From assembly GCA_903879915.1 (NCBI GenBank), contig CAIRNJ010000055.1, forward strand, positions 1 through 64,000: a stretch of 64,000 nucleotides of DNA, in the 5' to 3' direction. Below are positions 62,254-64,000 of this stretch, piece after piece. The DNA is from an uncultured Elusimicrobia bacterium. GTDB taxonomy: Bacteria; Elusimicrobiota; Elusimicrobia; Elusimicrobiales; UBA9959. Numbering within the stretch: the stretch's first letter is position 1; each line of letters opens with the position of its first letter. The notes beneath the pieces are model-generated. The model made no database searches. It was not told the DNA's origin and was given only the letters and a program-made list of their open reading frames with translations. Position numbers and translations under genes: made by a program.

Positions 62254-63243
62254 TCACCAGCCTGCTGCTTTGGCGATAGCTTTCAGGACGGCTTTTTTGT
62301 GGATGGGCGGGAGCAGCGTGGTGTACACGCTTTTCATGATGGTATCAAACTCATAGGGGCGGAACGACGGAAGCTTGCGGCTGCAGTTGGAGCCCGGATA
62401 CAGCCCGGGTTCCATATTGCCCGATGATGCCGGCGTTCCCAGCTGGAACCCGGCCGCGCCGGCGGTGTTCACGGGCGGAGTTGTGATAGGCACCCGGATA
62501 TCGTCGAACCAGGGAATGTCGTCCCGGTGCCGGCCGCCGGCTTCGGCATCCGAACCATAAGTTTCCATTATGGGAAAAGCGCTGGTATTAGGCGCTTTCA
62601 ATATCTTGCTGTAGCCGCAGTAATAATCGGCCTCGGCCTGCGAGTAGATATACTCGTCCTGAAGCCCCCAGGTATGCAGCATCTCGTGGAGAATGGTGGG
62701 CAGCGGGTAATCTATGGACGCTATCGGCACCGCGCTCCCGGCGCCGCCGGTGCCTCGGCTGGTGAAAACCGCCGTCAGATGCGCCGGCGAGGCTCCCAGG
62801 GAAAGGATATAGTCCATGTTGCAGCTGATGATGCGCTTGGACTGCAGCACATCGTTGCGGCAATTCATCCGGGCCGCGTCTCCTTCCACGTATTCGATAC
62901 GGAACCGGTCCCGGACTGATGCGAACGCTTCATGGTTCAGCAGCAGCTCCGTAAATTCCCTGGCGCGCGCCATAGCAGCGGCGTCGGCCACAAAGCGGAT
63001 GTGGTAATACCCGTCCACGGGCACGGGCTTCATCCCCTTTTCACGGAACCGGGCTCCTTGTTCCGGGTCCAGATATACGCCTCCGGTCAGGACCGGCTCC
63101 CCCCCGGCGCCTGTTTCAACGGAGTCGTAGAATACCAGGTCGGCCCCATCCGCGGCGGGCCGGGCGCCAAAAGCGCAGTTCACGCCAAAAGCTCCGAAAG
63201 CCAGTAATATTCCAAGGAGCCTGAGTCCTGATCTTAGCTTCAT
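62254..63243 (-). CDS. Exported zinc metalloprotease-like protein (M64-like)
   Basis: A 329-residue protein with an N-terminal hydrophobic leader (LRLLGILLAFGAFGVNCAFG). Residues 186-198 are HEMLHTWGLQDEY, an HExxHxxGxxDE(Y) zinc site like that of IgA-peptidase M64 and related metzincin-type families. The Ser/Gly-rich segment before it (TSRGTGGAGSAVPIASI) and the later YCGYSKILKAPNTSAFPIMETYG could be substrate-cleft loops. Four Cys may form disulfides. The exact family cannot be fixed by eye. The gene ends at the terminator shared with the zeta operon. Confidence 0.75.
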   Translation of the reverse strand: MKLRSGLRLLGILLAFGAFGVNCAFGARPAADGADLVFYDSVETGAGGEPVLTGGVYLDPEQGARFREKGMKPVPVDGYYHIRFVADAAAMARAREFTELLLNHEAFASVRDRFRIEYVEGDAARMNCRNDVLQSKRIISCNMDYILSLGASPAHLTAVFTSRGTGGAGSAVPIASIDYPLPTILHEMLHTWGLQDEYIYSQAEADYYCGYSKILKAPNTSAFPIMETYGSDAEAGGRHRDDIPWFDDIRVPITTPPVNTAGAAGFQLGTPASSGNMEPGLYPGSNCSRKLPSFRPYEFDTIMKSVYTTLLPPIHKKAVLKAIAKAAGW

Positions 63244-63596
63244 AATGATCCGCTTGGAAAGAAGCGCCTACGATAAACACGGCCTGCGCCAGCCTGGCGT
63301 CCGCGAGATCCTTTGGCCTTGAAGATCCTGGCCTTTACCGCGGCATCGGCTGCTTTTGCTTTATATTTCTCAGCAAGTATATTGTTACCTTAACTGAGCC
63401 TTGTGTCATGGGCATAAAGACCTAACGAACAACCAGCGAAGTCAACCACGGTCCTGGCGCGTCAATGCGTTTGTGTACGTGATTTCGCCTGATGTATTTT
63501 CGCGAATTTAACTCGTCCCGCTTTAATTTACGAGGCCGGCAAGCCGTTCACCGGCAGCCGCCGGACCCGTTTTCGGGGTTTTCACCGGCTCCTGCG
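63244..63596. other. Intergenic region without recognised gene
   Basis: I see no open frame with a ribosome site in these 353 bases. Several short inverted repeats are present, including GCCGGC-containing arms near 63534-63560 (CCGGCAAGCCG...CCGGCAGCCGCCGG). No tRNA fold or terminator with a T-tract was found. Confidence 0.5.
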
Positions 63597-63650
63597 TTTT
63601 TGTATTATAACGGTAAAGGAAACTTCCCGCGGTTTTTAAGAAAGGGCTAT
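63597..63650 (+). promoter_or_regulatory. Leader/promoter element, copy C, before a response regulator
   Basis: TTTTTGTATTATAACGGTAA (63597-63616, TATTAT at 63603-63608) is followed by GGAAACTTCCCGC and then AAAGGGC, the ribosome site of the gene starting at 63651. Copies A and B share the same beginning. This copy shows that the element is a 5' leader plus promoter. Confidence 0.72.
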
Positions 63651-64000
63651 ATGCACAAATCGATACTTATCATTGACGACGATGATTACCTCTCGAACCT
63701 GCTTATGGAGTTCCTTCAGTCGAAAGGATTCATCGTATACCGTGAGCCCGACGGCCCTTCCGGGGCCGCGAAGGCCAGGGAGATCCTGCCCGATCTTATA
63801 ACCCTGGACTTTAATATGCCCGGCGTGACCGGCGTAGAGACTTACAAAGAGCTGCGCCAGTATCCGGCTACCGCGGTCATCCCGATCCTCTTTTTCTCGT
63901 CCACCCTGCTGGGGCTGATAAAACGGCTGCTCACGGATAACGACCGGGTGAGGTTTTTAAAAAAAGGCTGCCAGACCACGGAGCTGGAACGGTGCGTCAA
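63651..64000 (+). CDS. Response regulator receiver protein, cut by the window end
   Basis: At least 116 residues of a REC domain: KSILIIDDDDYLSNLLMEFL with the acidic cluster, phospho-acceptor Asp53 in ITLDFNMPG, Ser/Thr region ILFFSSTLLG and Lys in FLKKGC. AAAGGGC precedes the ATG. The output domain, if any, lies beyond the window, so it may be stand-alone or a longer regulator. Confidence 0.9.
   Translation, partial: MHKSILIIDDDDYLSNLLMEFLQSKGFIVYREPDGPSGAAKAREILPDLITLDFNMPGVTGVETYKELRQYPATAVIPILFFSSTLLGLIKRLLTDNDRVRFLKKGCQTTELERCV

Overview
The window is a 64 kb piece of a GC-rich bacterial chromosome with dense coding on both strands. The cell was Gram-negative: there are many signal peptides and lipoboxes, outer-membrane barrel candidates (PorV/UPF0164-like, DUF481-like) and a type IV pilin-like protein. 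A PorV-like barrel beside a protein with a FlgD-like C-terminal domain, a type B succinate dehydrogenase, many stand-alone receiver domains and a pseudopilin of this type fit an Elusimicrobiota-like lineage. That placement is an inference of moderate confidence. No rRNA, tRNA or CRISPR array was recognised.

Region by region. 0-4.8 kb: a secreted protein, then a leftward DUF4185-buk-ptb-SEC-C run (acyl phosphate and ATP formation). 5-9.7 kb: a giant FN3-repeat secreted protein followed by a PorV-like barrel. 9.7-17.2 kb: an NTT-like carrier, M29 aminopeptidase, ComEC-like MBL protein, cNMP-binding protein, L,D-transpeptidase-like lipoprotein and an ABC-F ATPase. 17.3-22.4 kb: a tightly coupled operon of a GNAT protein, LuxE, and a LuxC/PaaK-like fusion. 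22.5-29.8 kb: a lipoprotein, metG, xth and a 1157-residue NHL/FN3/transglutaminase/TPR protein. 30-37.8 kb: sdhCAB, a lipoprotein, class I fumarase, a pilin and a metallophosphoesterase in one direction. 37.8-43.6 kb: a methyltransferase, a receiver protein with a 1117-residue coiled-coil protein, and small membrane proteins. 43.6-47.8 kb: glmU-prs-rplY-pth. 47.9-51.9 kb: ECF sigma factor, probable anti-sigma factor and a bactofilin-like membrane protein, plus an exported DJ-1 protein. 51.9-54.7 kb: an AddB-like nuclease.

54.7-58.0 kb is different: A+T-rich, with a frameshifted membrane gene, an orphan secreted protein and three copies of a REP-like palindrome (GGGACGTATTTGACT ends), so it looks acquired or remodelled. 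58-64 kb holds secreted hypotheticals, two putative zinc proteases, a zeta-like kinase with a 49-residue partner, and the start of a response regulator.

Three signals cut across genes: a leader/promoter element built on TTGTATTATAACGGTAA in three places, -10-like boxes 5-8 nt before start codons that lack a Shine-Dalgarno site (possible leaderless mRNAs), and a G-rich 7-nt tandem repeat. The best candidate for an undescribed pathway is the LuxC-ligase/LuxE/GNAT operon, which has acyl activation, reduction and transfer functions but no luciferase nearby.
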